Shown here: positions 9,123 to 20,482 of the stretch, piece after piece
Layout: the number at the start of each line of letters is the position of its first letter
Position numbering within the stretch: position 1 is the first letter of the stretch
Source: Kalmusia sp. IMI 367209
Taxonomy: Eukaryota; Ascomycota; Dothideomycetes; Pleosporales; Didymosphaeriaceae
Length of the DNA: 64,000 bases
Assembly (NCBI GenBank): GCA_027946365.1
Contig: JAPEUQ010000011.1
Location: forward strand, 62,001 to 126,000
Direction of reading: 5' to 3'
Translations under genes and position numbers: made by a program
The notes under the pieces: model-generated
What the model was told of the DNA's origin: nothing
Seen by the model: the letters and a program-made list of their open reading frames with translations, nothing else
Database searches by the model: none

Positions 9123-11459
9123 ATGTGTGCGCAGTGCGACCATCTACGTCTACGGCACATTTTGAAATGTTTTCCATCAACCAAACTCTACACGGACGAA
9201 GAGATATCAATTAGCGTAAATCCATTCCACGAAGATTCCTCTGGCTGCGACTTTTGCTCTTATATCTCTAAATGTCTTGAACAGTATTGCAAATACACAA
9301 AGGTAGATAGTGATGTCATGAGAAGTGGCGGTCGATTCTTCCTAGGCCTTCCAACCGTCCGTCGCCGATACTTTCTCATCGGTCCTATGAGCATACGACT
9401 ATATCCACGCTTCGCCGAGGATTCCGATATCTTGATAACGAGTACTGGACAGGAGCAAGATGTGTACCTCAAAACGAATGTGAATTGGGAGCTAATCAGT
9501 AAATGGGTCTCGCAAGAAGTAGAGCCGCAGAAAACGCAGATGGATGTGCTTGCGTATCTTGAAGATGAACTCGAAGATGTCCGGGTCATAGATGTCGATC
9601 AGTCATGTATTTCGTATGTACCTCCCAGTGGTACATACGTTGCATTGTCGTATGTCTGGGGCAAAGAACCAAGCGGGCAATTTCAAACAATGCGCCACAA
9701 CATTCACAGCCTGGAGCAACCTGGTAGTCTAGGGCATACAAGCCTGCCACGAACCATCACAGATGCTATGACCGCATGCAGGAAGCTCGGTCAGAGATTC
9801 CTGTGGATCGACCGTTTATGTATCATCCAGGACGAGCCTCTGCACATCAAGTCTATTCAGCTGGACCAGATGGGGGCGATTTATCGACAAGCGAAATTCA
9901 CCATAGTAGCTCTAGCCGGTGACGGTGCGACTTACGGACTCCCAGGAGTAAGCCAGCCTCGAATATCCGCCCAGAAGAAGCTCCATCTATATGACTTTGA
10001 GCTCGTTGAAAGTACACCGACACTGTATGCTTGTATGACCCAAAGTATCTGGCAGACTCGTGGCTGAACCTTCCAGGAGTCAGCAGCATCTATGTCTCTC
10101 ATCTACTTCACAGATTTCGGGGTCTACTTCCGCTCTCGCGAAAGCGACATGTCTCGCATCATGACAGAGGGGCCTGCAAAACCAGAACTGAACTTTATGG
10201 ACGGGACAGATGACTATCACTACTCTCATCTAGTGGAGCTATATACAAAGAGATTCTTATCTTATCCTGTTGATATCTTGCGAGCTTTCACAGGAGTTCT
10301 GCATGGGCTTTACGGTCTACATTCATTTGGAATGCCCTGGACGGCTTTAGATCGGGCTATCTTATGGGAAGCGAGTGACTTCAGTAGTGGCCCGAGAAGC
10401 GCAACCGATACTGAGATTTTCCCATCATGGTCTTGGGCCTCCGCTACCGGATCAATTCACTTCCACGAAAGGAGTCCGAGAGGGTGTAGCGTTGCGTTCT
10501 TGGGTATTCCCAATAGCGGCAACAGCTGCTCACCAAGTGTCGACATCGCAGAACCGCTATTCTACGATGAGACTCGATTCTACAGCGACAAACAAGGATT
10601 GGGAACGCACATGGCTGCTGCACTGGCCTGGCTCAATGGGTGCATACGCACCGAGACCCCACAATACCTTAGCAGAAATGAGCTTTCACGCCCACCGCGT
10701 AGTCTTTGGAAATTCTGGCCAGACTATATCACTTACTGGCATGAGGCATTCGATCATTACAAAACTATCGACGTCTTCTCAAAATCCGATATCGAAATCG
10801 CCCGCAAGCCTGGGCATCTCATGATCCATACGCAAATTGCACGATTCAGCTTATACTGGCTGGGCCAGCGCGGTGTCAGTCCAGGTTGTAATCAGTTTCT
10901 CATTCGTGCTAGTAATTATACGATAGCTGGAAGCATTTACCTTGGCCAGCACTACGCCAGAGAGTACAAAGAAGCCGACGGAACTGAAGCCTATTTCATC
11001 GCACTATCTACTTGCCGTTTTCCTGAGACGAGGCTATCATCTGCCTTAGTCGATTCGCACTTCGAGCATATACCTCTGGGCGCTATCTACGGATGCCCAT
11101 GTAGCACTACTGCCAAATCACGCTTTGTCATCATCGACCATTTCTCGACCTGTCCGCAAAATCCAAACTTCACAACGCCTGTGACTTTCCAGCCCTCGCC
11201 GCTTCCACTAGGAGGTCGCAATCGCAAACCGAGCGAACGTGTTTTAGCTTTCTCGAAGTACCTAGGCGGACTGAGCTACGTGGATTCGAACGGCGATTTA
11301 TTGCATCCTTGGGATGACGTTCCGGGTTTAAGTGTGCTTCTTATTAGAGCAAGTGAGAAAAATGAAAGTGATGTTTATCACCGAATCGGTATTGGGCGGA
11401 TAAGTCTCAAGAGGTGGGTGGAAGCTTATCCTGTTTTCAAGACCGTGGTGCTTGAATGA
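9123..11459 (+). pseudogene. HET-domain protein interrupted by one in-frame stop
   Basis: A single frame runs from ATG 9123 to TGA 11459 (about 778 residues) except for TGA at 10065-10067. The N-terminus has a Cys-containing segment (MCAQCDHLRL). The HET signature follows: YVALSYVWG at about residues 172-180, then LPRTITDAM, FLWIDRLCIIQD and a QMGAIYRQA block. HET domains act in heterokaryon incompatibility and related cell-death responses. The stop replaces the conserved Trp of the TRG-W-TFQE motif, and the frame continues without other damage for over 450 codons, including a PSWSWAS motif typical of these proteins. It may be a recent null allele or a base-call error. No intron with proper splice sites removes the stop. 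Confidence 0.75.
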
Positions 11460-12057
11460 CCAGTGGATATTACTCGTTATACTAGTATAGGTAAGTGGCG
11501 ACGCACAAATGGCAGGCTCAAAAGTGTGGTTCTGAGCTTGTTTTGAGCCTAATAGCGAGGAGAAAATCATTATAAGAGTGGCAACGGGGTAGTTAGGAAG
11601 ACGCATCCTCTGCCCATGTATGAAGATCGTGAGTTGTCCTAGACACGTGATGGAGGAAGCAAGCGGAGAGTCTTTGCTGTCTATCAAGGTAGTTGCTTCG
11701 AAGAAACATCATCTATGAAACATAGATTGACTTACTACATGATCGCAAACACTCTGCTTTACTTATCAAAGAACATGCTAGTATGATAATAACATTCATA
11801 TTTTCGATGATGACTTAATACATGCAATCCAAAGAAACTGAGCCTCAAATACCGAACAAGAAGTTGCTAGTTAAATGTTACAAACAGCAAATCACACAAG
11901 TCTAGACACCACGTAGAACTAAGCGCTCGCCGTCAGAGCTCGGACAAATGCGAACAGTATAACCACAAATAGCAATCATGTTTTGTAGCATAGAAAATCC
12001 CACTGTAGGAACAGGCTTTGGGTCTTTCAGAGTTCTACAGTTGTTCCGCTACTCATC
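11460..12057. other. Spacer between HET gene and unknown gene
   Basis: About 0.6 kb, AT-rich in its middle (11700-11900). A 119-codon minus-strand frame (11328-11687) overlaps the HET 3' end and has no protein features. Nothing else is seen. Confidence 0.35.
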
Positions 12058-13446
12058 ATGCAGTCTGATTTATACGCAGAAATTAAGGGTGGCCTAAAAT
12101 CGGTTAAACTTAGGCTAGACGGAGGAAATTGGGAACAAAAGGCAGGAATCTCTGTGCTTTTCTGGGTCCATGATATAAAACGATGCCTGCTCGCGTTTGA
12201 AGATCAATTCCTTGCCTCGAGCGATAGACGGTTAAGAGGTCAGTCCCGCCACATGCCGTTGCCTTATCTATAATCTGCAGATCTAACTACAGTGCGCAGT
12301 CGCTAAACAAAGATTCTGTGATCGAATCCACTGGGAACTCAATGTCGCCTTGTCTGATTGTCTCAGCCATGTTGGGGAACGCGCAAGAGTAAGAGAGGAC
12401 AGAGAGAGACTACTCAAGCGACAAGAACCGAAATACGTCCGGCTTCCAAATGACGAATTCCACATTCCTCTGCAGGTAACAGCATATCGACTGAGCCATC
12501 TTCTTCAAGAGGTCGAAACTATCAAGGAGCAACAGAATGAAAAACTCAACGAGCTGTTGGAGCATCTCGACAGTAAAAGATTGAATATAGGCCCGCGATT
12601 TCCGTCACAGAACCGCAGGGAGTTGCTGCTAGAAATGTGTTTAATTTGCACACTCGATCCAAGTAAGGAAGCCATGCATCACAGAACATACACCTAACCG
12701 AGAAAGGGAACTTTCCGAAGATCCAAAATCTTCTTGACGATGAAGACCAGTTTCGTTGGACAATGAAACGCGACATCAACCAGTTGTGCAACATTGAAAA
12801 CGATCTCAAAGCAGTCATCAAGAATAACATGACAAAAATAATTGGGAAATTGCGACAGTACCTCGACCGAACACCCAGCATTGATCAAATGGCTAAATTC
12901 CACGCTTTTTACTCTTATCCGAAGACCATCTTTGTATGCTTTCATTGCTGCACAACAGGCGCAACGAAAGAGCAGTTTCCCTATCTTAGATTTGGATGAG
13001 ACTCACGAATTCAAGCACACTACCTTTTCGGGGTAGCACTCAAGGAGTATTGGATCAAATATGAGAACAGCGAAGACCTTGAACCACAGGCAAAGTTCCT
13101 TCACGACGATCATCACGCCACATCGTTACCATCCCAGTTCAATCTTGCAGGCCACCTCGGTCAGGCGTTTTGGGGCAATTCATTCAACCCACGTGGCTGC
13201 TGCCGTACATGTCGCTATCTTCGTGCATATCAGGAGTTAAACCCAAACGAGAAGAAGGCTGTCGACGAGAAGTGGAACAAACCATGCGACTGTGCAGAAT
13301 ACGTAGCTCAAGGGAGGTGCAAGTGCTTCGAGCATCAAATCTACGACTGGAATGCTATTAGTCAGCAGGGAACTCCTGGCGTGGATAGTCGAGTCGATTT
13401 TCTGTGTGGATTCCAAAAGTCGCTACAAAGATGGAACAAAGAATAG
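12058..13446 (+). CDS. Unrecognised protein with Cys-rich C-terminus (two compensating one-base shifts)
   Basis: Three exons fit good splice sites: 12058-12238, 12300-12662 and 12707-13446, with introns of 61 and 44 nt. Together they are an exact multiple of three (about 427 residues), but the last exon changes frame twice: +1 at a T5 run (12906-12910) and -1 at a G4 run (13030-13033). Between these, the alternate frame reads naturally (PSLYAFIAAQQAQRKSSF). The first half looks helical and possibly coiled coil (QEVETIKEQQNEKLNELL). The C-terminus holds a cysteine cluster (CCRTC at about 13198-13212, then CDCAEY and CKCFEH) that could bind zinc. I do not recognise the family. It may be a member of a lineage-specific expanded family or a partly decayed gene. 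Confidence 0.5.
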
Positions 13447-13637
13447 CAAAATCAAGGATATGGATAATATAGGGTATAGGAAAATATAGGAATGTTTAAT
13501 TCATTTTTTTTTATATAGCTACTTGTGAACAGGTGTTACTACTGTATACTTCCATGCAATCGGAAAGAAGGTGGATGAGCTTGCATCGAGTCTTTGTTAT
13601 AAAAGAGACACTGCCAGGTGATGGAGACACACTGATC

Positions 13638-14960
13638 CTAGTCAATGTGCGGCTGGAGTTCAGGCGGAAAGGACCCTTCTACATGAGAGCAATATCCTAT
13701 GTCAATGTCCTGAACATGAGACCCATCTAGGATTTTGTGTTGCCAATTGATTTCGCCCGTCTTATTCCACTGTTCAGCAACCTGTACACCTGCGCAACCA
13801 TCGAAGAGATCTTCAAAGGAGTCATCAGCTCCTTCCAGCTTACTTTTGCCACAATTAGGATTGATGAGGAAGACGCCGGAGCACTCTAAGGATTTCTGAT
13901 TGATCCCCAAAGCAACGGGTACGTTAGTTTTAACGCGGCACATCCCTGTTTCCGCAACCCCTGAAACCTCTAGGTACCCAATCTGAAGCCCAAAGAACGT
14001 TCCATTCAATCCTTCGGTATGAAGAGAAAAGTAGCGACGGTCTACGATTGTTCCAGAGCAAGATTCGTCCTCCGGTTGCTTCTTGCCATCTAGCAACCAT
14101 GGCCATCCGTCCAGTTCGGAATCGTCGTCATCACTATCATATCGATCACGTGGATCTGAAGGCATGAAACTGACTAGAAACTCTCGGCATCCTTTCTGAT
14201 CGTGAGCAATGGGAAGGCTTAGGTTCGACCCGAAGACGTCTGGTACAGTAGACCAGGAACTGAGGTTAGCACGCCACTTCCCGCTCAGCTTCTTATCGAT
14301 GTAATCTCTTGCACTCTTTTCAGTCCAGGTACAGCCAAGTCGTGGTCGTTCCAGATCCTCCAGATAGGTCTTCCACTTTAGGAACACCTGATAATCGTGA
14401 TAGATTTCGGGCATGTCGTAAGCTTTGCAAATTGCGCTGAATGACTGCTCACTGACAATACCTGTGCTCGCTTGAAGAACACAACGATAAGCGCAAAGGA
14501 ACCATGTCTCGAATATGATCCAGTCATGGCTATTCGACTCTGGTTTGTGCTCGATGTAGGTGTATGGATTGATAGCAGCTTCGTTGGCAAGCAGTCCTTT
14601 GAGAGTATCCATAAGGCCGAACTTATCCTCCGTCCATGCTTGGTACTCTTTCCAACTCCAGGGTCCAAGAGCCATCCCTAGGTGTTTTTCCTTTGCCTTC
14701 TCAAACCCCTCTTTGGTGAAATCGTACTGCCAATGGAACAGCAGCTCTTCCAGTAGTTGGGAAAGCATGACATGTGCATCATGCTTGCTTACGCTAGGGT
14801 ACGAAGGGAATGAATGCTTTATGACTACCGAATCTGATTTGCTTGTTGATGGGCTAGAAGGTGGAGTCGAATCAAGAGGATGGTCAAACTGTAGCTGAAG
14901 TCGTTCCGTATTGACCGAGTCATCAGATGATCCTGATGACCGGTGGGAAGGAGGCCCCAT
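13638..14960 (-). CDS. Unrecognised 440-residue protein, intact single exon
   Basis: An uninterrupted frame from ATG at 14960 to the stop at 13638 with protein-like composition. It has a Ser/Pro-rich N-terminal 45 residues, a helical Trp-rich middle (WSWKEYQAWTEDKFG), an acidic Asp run (DRYDSDDDDSELDGW) and a beta-rich C-terminal third. No signal peptide, membrane segment or catalytic motif is evident. It converges with the preceding unknown gene, the two stops being about 190 bp apart. I do not recognise a family. Length, clean frame and composition make it a real gene. Confidence 0.6.
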   Translation of the reverse strand: MGPPSHRSSGSSDDSVNTERLQLQFDHPLDSTPPSSPSTSKSDSVVIKHSFPSYPSVSKHDAHVMLSQLLEELLFHWQYDFTKEGFEKAKEKHLGMALGPWSWKEYQAWTEDKFGLMDTLKGLLANEAAINPYTYIEHKPESNSHDWIIFETWFLCAYRCVLQASTGIVSEQSFSAICKAYDMPEIYHDYQVFLKWKTYLEDLERPRLGCTWTEKSARDYIDKKLSGKWRANLSSWSTVPDVFGSNLSLPIAHDQKGCREFLVSFMPSDPRDRYDSDDDDSELDGWPWLLDGKKQPEDESCSGTIVDRRYFSLHTEGLNGTFFGLQIGYLEVSGVAETGMCRVKTNVPVALGINQKSLECSGVFLINPNCGKSKLEGADDSFEDLFDGCAGVQVAEQWNKTGEINWQHKILDGSHVQDIDIGYCSHVEGSFPPELQPHID

Positions 14961-16281
14961 AATTTTCGACTAATCTACGATCCAAGGTGAGTAATTTGGT
15001 GGTAGAGCTATACTTAGTTCCTTGGTAGTGTTCCCTAGCTTTTATACCCAATACTGCACGGACCTTTTTGTGCCAAGCTTTTTTTTTGGCAAACTTCGGA
15101 AGTGTTCCGATCCGTTCAACTCTATTATGTATTGTTTGCATTGGTGAGAGAGCGTAAATCAAGTAAAATATCTTGCAATGGCGTTAGCATTGTGTTTTTC
15201 CTTCTGATATTTTCTCGTGGAGACTCGAGGTGTATTCGGAAAAGCACTGAATACCCAAATCGTTGATAGACATGCTTCCGCAGTATGCTTCTCGAAGAAG
15301 CTAACACCAAAGTCGTCTAGCATTGTAACACCACAGTCGTCTAGCGTTGTGACATCACAGTCGAGAACTGTAACAATTGCACCATATAAACAACCACGTT
15401 GACGCTTTCTTTCTTCCTTTGGAAATTTGGTTTCGCTGGGAAACCTAGAGGGATTTACTGCTATGTCCCTCGAGGCAGAGTATCACTTTTTCGAGATCTC
15501 GGAGATGTTGGAAATTTTGGAATGCTGTCATGGTAACCTCGGAGTTTTAGGGAAAGCTAAACTAGCATGCGCTCTCTAAACGAACAAACTAGAATTTGTA
15601 TACTTTGATAGGAGTACATCTCCAACCTTACAAAGCTAGTCTGTCTGGAAAACATGTTGTAACAGTTTCCTCCAAGCCATCAACATTATCATGAAAAGTC
15701 TTTAAATACTTTAGGATTTAAGGCATGCCTTCCCATCGTGGGGTCTCGATATGAGAACGACTGGAAATAGTTTAAGAATAGGTACTGCGGCGCTAGTGCG
15801 CCTTAGAGTGGACTGCGTCAGCGAATGGCGTGTTCGCAACGCAAATATTCCGGCCAACGTTACAGGAACACGCTTGCCAAAGGGAAAGATCGTAGAGTGG
15901 GGCTGTGATGAATCGACAACAAGCGCGATAGCATTCGAGGGGCTTAGTATCTTCCTTCTTGCAGGGCACTTAGTTGAATTCTTCAATGAAATGTATATCA
16001 TCTTGTGACTTCAGTATTTTGAAGGAGCATTCGCGCTCATGGCCAGTAGCGGGTTCGTTTGCCATCAAGATCTTTCCTCAACTCCAAGGCTTCACTTGCG
16101 TTTCTCACAAAATCTTCAGATATTGAAGTTAACGCCGCAATAGTGAATGCCAGGTGGCCGCTCGTGTCAGTCAAGTCGTTCACTGTTTGAACGCGGGGCC
16201 TTGTTTCTTGAGAACCCGCGACCGATTAAAATCCCACCCAACGCAAACAGTCGACCTGATTCCCACTGCCAACTGCCAACC
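14961..16281. other. Spacer of about 1.3 kb
   Basis: Two overlapping short frames on opposite strands at 15711-16008 are the only notable open frames, and neither shows a motif. A short tandem repeat is annotated at 15311-15374. The right end carries the promoter of the next gene; an upstream in-frame ATG at 16147 exists but gives an N-terminus without protein character. Confidence 0.35.
15311..15374. repeat. 24-bp tandem repeat, about 2.5 copies
   Basis: Units at 15311-15334 and 15335-15358 begin AGTCGTCTAGC and end in ATCAC/ACCAC, with a partial third copy after 15359. The copies differ at a few positions. No function is apparent. Confidence 0.6.
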
Positions 16282-17319
16282 ATGGTACGACCTTCAGCTG
16301 TGAGTGATCTCTATGGCCTCACCGTCCTTAGCATACCGCAAACGACTTCAAACATGGAAACAACTAATAGAACCCACGAATCTGACATCGCGCCCCTCGC
16401 CATCAAGTGCCGCGCTCCACCCGCCTCTCTCACCTCGATTACAACACAAAGTACCTTGTCCTTCGCTCTCCCTACCTCCCTCGCCTTCTTCAAGCGCCTC
16501 ACTTGGGAGCTTACGCCTTGGAAGCGCCTCCCAATTTCTTTCGCTACAGCAACCTTAGTCTCTACGTATATTCCGTCCATACCGCCGTCCGCACTTCCGT
16601 TTGCACTCTGCCTCGGTGTTTCCTACTTGGGTTACATCAACAGCCCGAAGGACAAGTTACCGCACCTGTACGTCGTATTCCCACACCTGCGCCGCGATGT
16701 GTCGAACGATGAGAAATTTCTGCGCGTGTGGCATGATGAGGTCGTCAAACCGGCTTTCGATGAGGCATGGATCCGTAGCGGACTTGTGGATGTATGGGAG
16801 GACCCCAAGGACTACAAGTTGGTCACAGGGGAGATAGCGCCGAGCGCGGACGAAACGTTCGAGCGCTTCAAGCGCTTGAAGCATCCTCAATACTGTCTTT
16901 GGCCTGCGTGGAAAGACGAATGGGCGCACTCACATCCGCCTCCGGGAAGGCTTGCACACGGCGAGGAAGGCGGATTTTCGGATAGGCGCGTTGATGTGTT
17001 TAACGAAGCATGGTCGGCTATGCGGGGCATACTGAACGGACGGGAAGAGCCGGGAGAGATGTCGGATCCGGTTCTACTGGCGGTTTGGATGAAAGAAGCA
17101 CATGCTGGGGAGGGAGTGGGAGCGGAGAATTTGATGAATTTTGTGGGGAAGGAGTGGGACGCATACACCGACTCGCGGTTTGTTCAGAACGGTATGTTTG
17201 TTGTGCATGTAAAGCAGGAGCAAGGTAACAAGGAACATTGTGAGGCGGAGGAGAGGGTTGAAAAGGGAATAGCAGACCCGGGTCGTGAGGAGAATGGGAG
17301 CTGGTGTTGCGTGTCTTGA
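16282..17319 (+). CDS. Unrecognised protein with a C-terminal CaaX-like box
   Basis: Single-exon frame. The ATG at 16282 sits in a good context (CAACCATGG) and is preferred to the in-frame ATG at 16147, which adds 45 residues. The protein is about 345 residues from the preferred start. It has a hydrophobic Thr/Pro/Leu-rich region (about residues 50-130) that might hold membrane segments, and then a charged, Trp-rich domain (WHDEVVKPAFDEAW, QYCLWPAWKDEWAH). The last four residues are Cys-Cys-Val-Ser, fitting a CaaX prenylation signal, so the protein may be membrane-attached on the cytosolic side. I do not recognise the family. The charged domain is convincing as protein; the N-terminal third is less certain and might contain an unrecognised intron. 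Confidence 0.55.
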   Translation: MVRPSAVSDLYGLTVLSIPQTTSNMETTNRTHESDIAPLAIKCRAPPASLTSITTQSTLSFALPTSLAFFKRLTWELTPWKRLPISFATATLVSTYIPSIPPSALPFALCLGVSYLGYINSPKDKLPHLYVVFPHLRRDVSNDEKFLRVWHDEVVKPAFDEAWIRSGLVDVWEDPKDYKLVTGEIAPSADETFERFKRLKHPQYCLWPAWKDEWAHSHPPPGRLAHGEEGGFSDRRVDVFNEAWSAMRGILNGREEPGEMSDPVLLAVWMKEAHAGEGVGAENLMNFVGKEWDAYTDSRFVQNGMFVVHVKQEQGNKEHCEAEERVEKGIADPGREENGSWCCVS

Positions 17320-17506
17320 GCTAAGATGCCTTTCATTGTACGATTGTCGTAATGGTTTCGCTCGAGGGCTAGCTTGTATGCTGGATTCTAGACTGGCATC
17401 ATTTCTGGTGGGCTCTGCTTATCGGAGCCTATGAATGATACATGATGAAGGCGGTTCCATGCTTCCGTTATGACAGGAATTAATAGTCTTAAAATCTCTT
17501 CCGGGA

Positions 17507-18932
17507 CTAGAATAGGCCAACTTCGACGTCCAGATCATGCGCTACCTGCTGGATCGTTCTGCCACCTGCATTTTCCCATAATTCTTGTAAGACTGTAACA
17601 GCCATCCGATAGGGTTGATCGGAGTCCAATGAGTCATTGGCAAGGTCCAAAATACATTCCAGGATCATGATCTTATCAGCGCTATTTAGGACCTGCGGTT
17701 GTGATCCAGCAGCAACTAATGGAAAGAATAGGGTGGCCCATGTCTCCAGCGCAAAGGTGTTATACTTCGCCCTCAACCCATGCATCGTGTCGATTATGTA
17801 CCGCACTGACATTACAATCAACGTTAAGTCTGGTCCGGTGTAGCAACGCTTGCTTGGGGATGCGATATCCGTCCAGTGGTTGACTGCTGCAAGTATTCCG
17901 GCGTGGCGAGTTAGATCCCATATTAGACACTCTTCCGGGCTTCCTGTTTCATTCTTCCATGCTAACAGTTGCTGTTCGATATCGGGTTCCATAATAGCGC
18001 ATAGAAGATCGACTAGGCTACAAGGCAGTCCAAGACAGTCCTCCAGCCCGCTTTGAAATCGGCAATACTTATACCAGATGTGAAGATTGTCAGTCTTCCG
18101 CCCCAAGGTATGTGTAGGCAAGTCCAGTATGCCAATACAGTAGACGTGGGCTTTAGTGTGGCCGGCGGTGCAATAGAACGCGTTTCTTTCTTTTGCAATT
18201 GAAGCTATTCCGTTTAGATGGACTGTCCAAGGAAGGCCAAGCTCCATCTATTATGTTTCAGCATAAGACCGAATCGACTCAGGATAAGACACAGACGTAC
18301 ACTAACAGGGCACAAGAGTAATCCAGCATACACTGTGCCGTCCTTGTCTACGCGTGCTGGGTCAGACAGCTCCAATCTAAGCTGTTCTAAGCTCCGCGCA
18401 TAATATTTCTCCACAAGTGAGGCATGTCTAGGATCAAGCATGACCTGAAAGGCGAGACAGCTTGCCAGCAAAGCTTTCGATCCTGAGCGGCCAGGGAAGT
18501 ATTTGCTTCGCTGTAAGGATATTCTCTTTATCACGATAGAAATACCCCAGTCAAGAACTACAAATTGGTCAATATAGACGAAGGCAAACTTTACAAGTAC
18601 GCACAATCCTGCAGGATCTTCTTTTCCACAATGGTCAAGGAGGCATATGCTTCCCTTCCGAAGAGAAGGACTTCACATTCATCGTCTGGTGGAACAGAAT
18701 CGCGATCCTGTCGTAGTACAGACCTCGACGTCGCTTCCTGCCGCACACGAGAAGCTGTTGACTCGTTCTTCTTGTCGGACAGCCACCTTAGACGAACGGC
18801 ATAGCCCTCGCAAGCCAAACCGAGTGTTACGCACGTAGTGCAGTGGGGTCGCGTTTCGTCGCATTTTTTCCGACGCGCTCGACAAGTCCAACAACCTGCA
18901 CGAGTGCGTTCGTTCTTAGCCTGAGTGGGCAT
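17507..18932 (-). CDS. Zn2Cys6 transcription factor
   Basis: Three exons on the minus strand (18932-18595, 18523-18307, 18247-17507) give 431 residues. Near the N-terminus lies a perfect binuclear zinc cluster with spacing C-x2-C-x6-C-x6-C-x2-C-x6-C (CWTCRARRKKCDETRPHC and onward). The rest resembles the fungal-specific regulatory region (fungal_trans_2 style: YYARSLEQLRLEL, long helical tail) with no other domain. Introns of 71 nt (18524-18594) and 59 nt (18248-18306) keep frame; the acceptor of the first is chosen because it alone preserves phase. It is divergent from the RTA1-like gene at 19446, about 0.5 kb apart, making that gene a natural candidate target. The protein is somewhat short for the family, but nothing key is missing. 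Confidence 0.85.
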
Positions 18933-19445
18933 TTCGTATCGCCCTGGGATTTGGGTGCAAGGAACGATGGGGAGGCCGACGTGATAATGACATTGCTTTC
19001 GGTCGGGCCAATCCTAAGCCGATCCACTGCGACAGTAGGGCGATTCGGCCTTCCCAAAACGATTAGCGTTGCGCTTTTTCGGTCCGGTGTACTCGCACGC
19101 CATGCTCGTTACCAGTGGGCGATTAATAGTGGAGATTACATGTGCATATACTTAAACCTCGATGACAGCCATTTTCAACTCTTCGTCACTACCCAAGTTT
19201 CTTGAAGTGGTCCATTCGGCCCTTGTCGTTTGATCTACTCTTTTCGTGCGTTCACGTTGGCCCGCGCGGTTAGCCATCCGCCAAGGTTTGGCTCTGAGCT
19301 TGGGAGCAGCTAAAGTTTCATGGTACTGTGCTGTGATCCATGATCTAGATCGCCTGCGACTTATACTGACAGGTTAACCTTGACGACAGTATCGATTGCC
19401 AGAGAGCGCTACCGTCATATAAATCATCGTGGTGGGTGCTAGATC
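18933..19445. promoter_or_regulatory. Divergent intergenic region between Zn2Cys6 gene and RTA1-like gene
   Basis: About 510 bp between two divergent start codons. CGG triplets, the half-site type bound by Zn2Cys6 factors, occur (for example near 19079 and 19218), but no clear paired site stands out. Small open frames across it have no coding character. Confidence 0.35.
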
Positions 19446-20482
19446 ATGTCTACCCCAAATCCGAACTACCTGATACCTTTCGGCCCTTCCGCCAACTGCA
19501 CTCTCGAGATTTGTCCCTTAGAATGGAGTGTCTTCCGCTATCAGCCTTCGATACCTGCGAATGCGACAATTCTTGCAATGTTCGGGATATTGTTCCTGGT
19601 CCATACTGTGCAGGGTATCTGGTATAAGACGTATGCCTACATGGGATGCATATTGGCAGGTTGTGTGCTCCAGGTGGTCGGGTACGTTGGACGAATAATG
19701 CTCCACGACAACCCCTTCGACTTCAACGCGTTCTTAATGCAGATTAGTATGAACAAAGCAGTAGAGCCAGACTCATGGCTGGATGCTGATCAGAAACAGT
19801 CTGTATTACGGTTGCTCCCGTTTTCTACTGCGCCGCCGTATACGTCCTACTGTCGCAGTTGTAAGTCTGACTGTTTATCATTATGGTTCCAGGATAATTG
19901 ATGAAATTGTAGCATTACTCATGCGGATCTTTCCATATCACGGTTCAATCCCAAGCTCTTCTACTGGATGTTCATTCCTGCCGACCTCGTCTGCCTGGTT
20001 CTCCAAGCTACGGGAGGCGCATTGTCAGCCACTGGCTCAAACCTAAGCGCTGTCGCTACTGGCGTAGACGTCTCGAAGGCGGGGCTCATCCTCCAAGTCA
20101 TCGTCCTAGTCATCTTCTTATCACTCTCTGCCGACTACCTCATCGCATATCGACGAGGACATAAAGGCGAATTGCCTAAGCGAACGAAAAAGTTTCTCCT
20201 GTTTATGTTCTTGGCCGTGCTGCTCACACTTATTCGATGCATTTACCGTATCGTCGAACTGGGAGGAGGGTATTTTGGTCCGAACTTTCGACATCAACCA
20301 GAGTTCATTGGATTGGAAGGTGTGTAAGTTATCGCCTTGGCTTTTTTGTTACTGTGCTGGTGAATTGACTCGAGACCAGTGTTATGTGCGTAGCGGTCGT
20401 CTGTCTAAGCATCGGGCATCCAGGGCCTGGCCTTTACCATGCTCATAAGAGCAACGCACACGAAAGTATTGAGCTTCGATGA
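19446..20482 (+). CDS. RTA1-like lipid-translocating / resistance membrane protein
   Basis: Four exons (19446-19746, 19800-19860, 19913-20323, 20380-20482) sum to 291 residues. The joined protein shows the family layout: a Cys-containing N-terminal part (CTLEICPLEW) and about seven membrane helices. Signature stretches include the GYVGRIMLHDNPF block, then APVFYCAAVYVLLSQ in exon 2, RFNPKLFYWMFIPADL and LQATGGALSATGS in exon 3, and IRCIYRIVELGGGYFGP followed by LEGV before the last intron. RTA1-type proteins are plasma- or ER-membrane proteins linked to sterol/sphingolipid traffic and resistance to membrane-active compounds. The introns (53, 52, 56 nt) all have canonical ends, and each restores a conserved motif, so the model is strong. 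The start ATG is the first in frame and directly precedes the usual N-terminal region. Confidence 0.85.

Noticed and set aside
10065..10067. TGA in the HET gene as selenocysteine or programmed readthrough
   Set aside because: Filamentous ascomycetes are not known to use selenocysteine, and the bases after the stop do not match a common readthrough context; nonsense change or error is simpler.
10065..10067. RIP as the cause of the HET stop
   Set aside because: The mutated base is not in the CpA context preferred by RIP on either strand, and the rest of the gene shows no dense C-to-T pattern.
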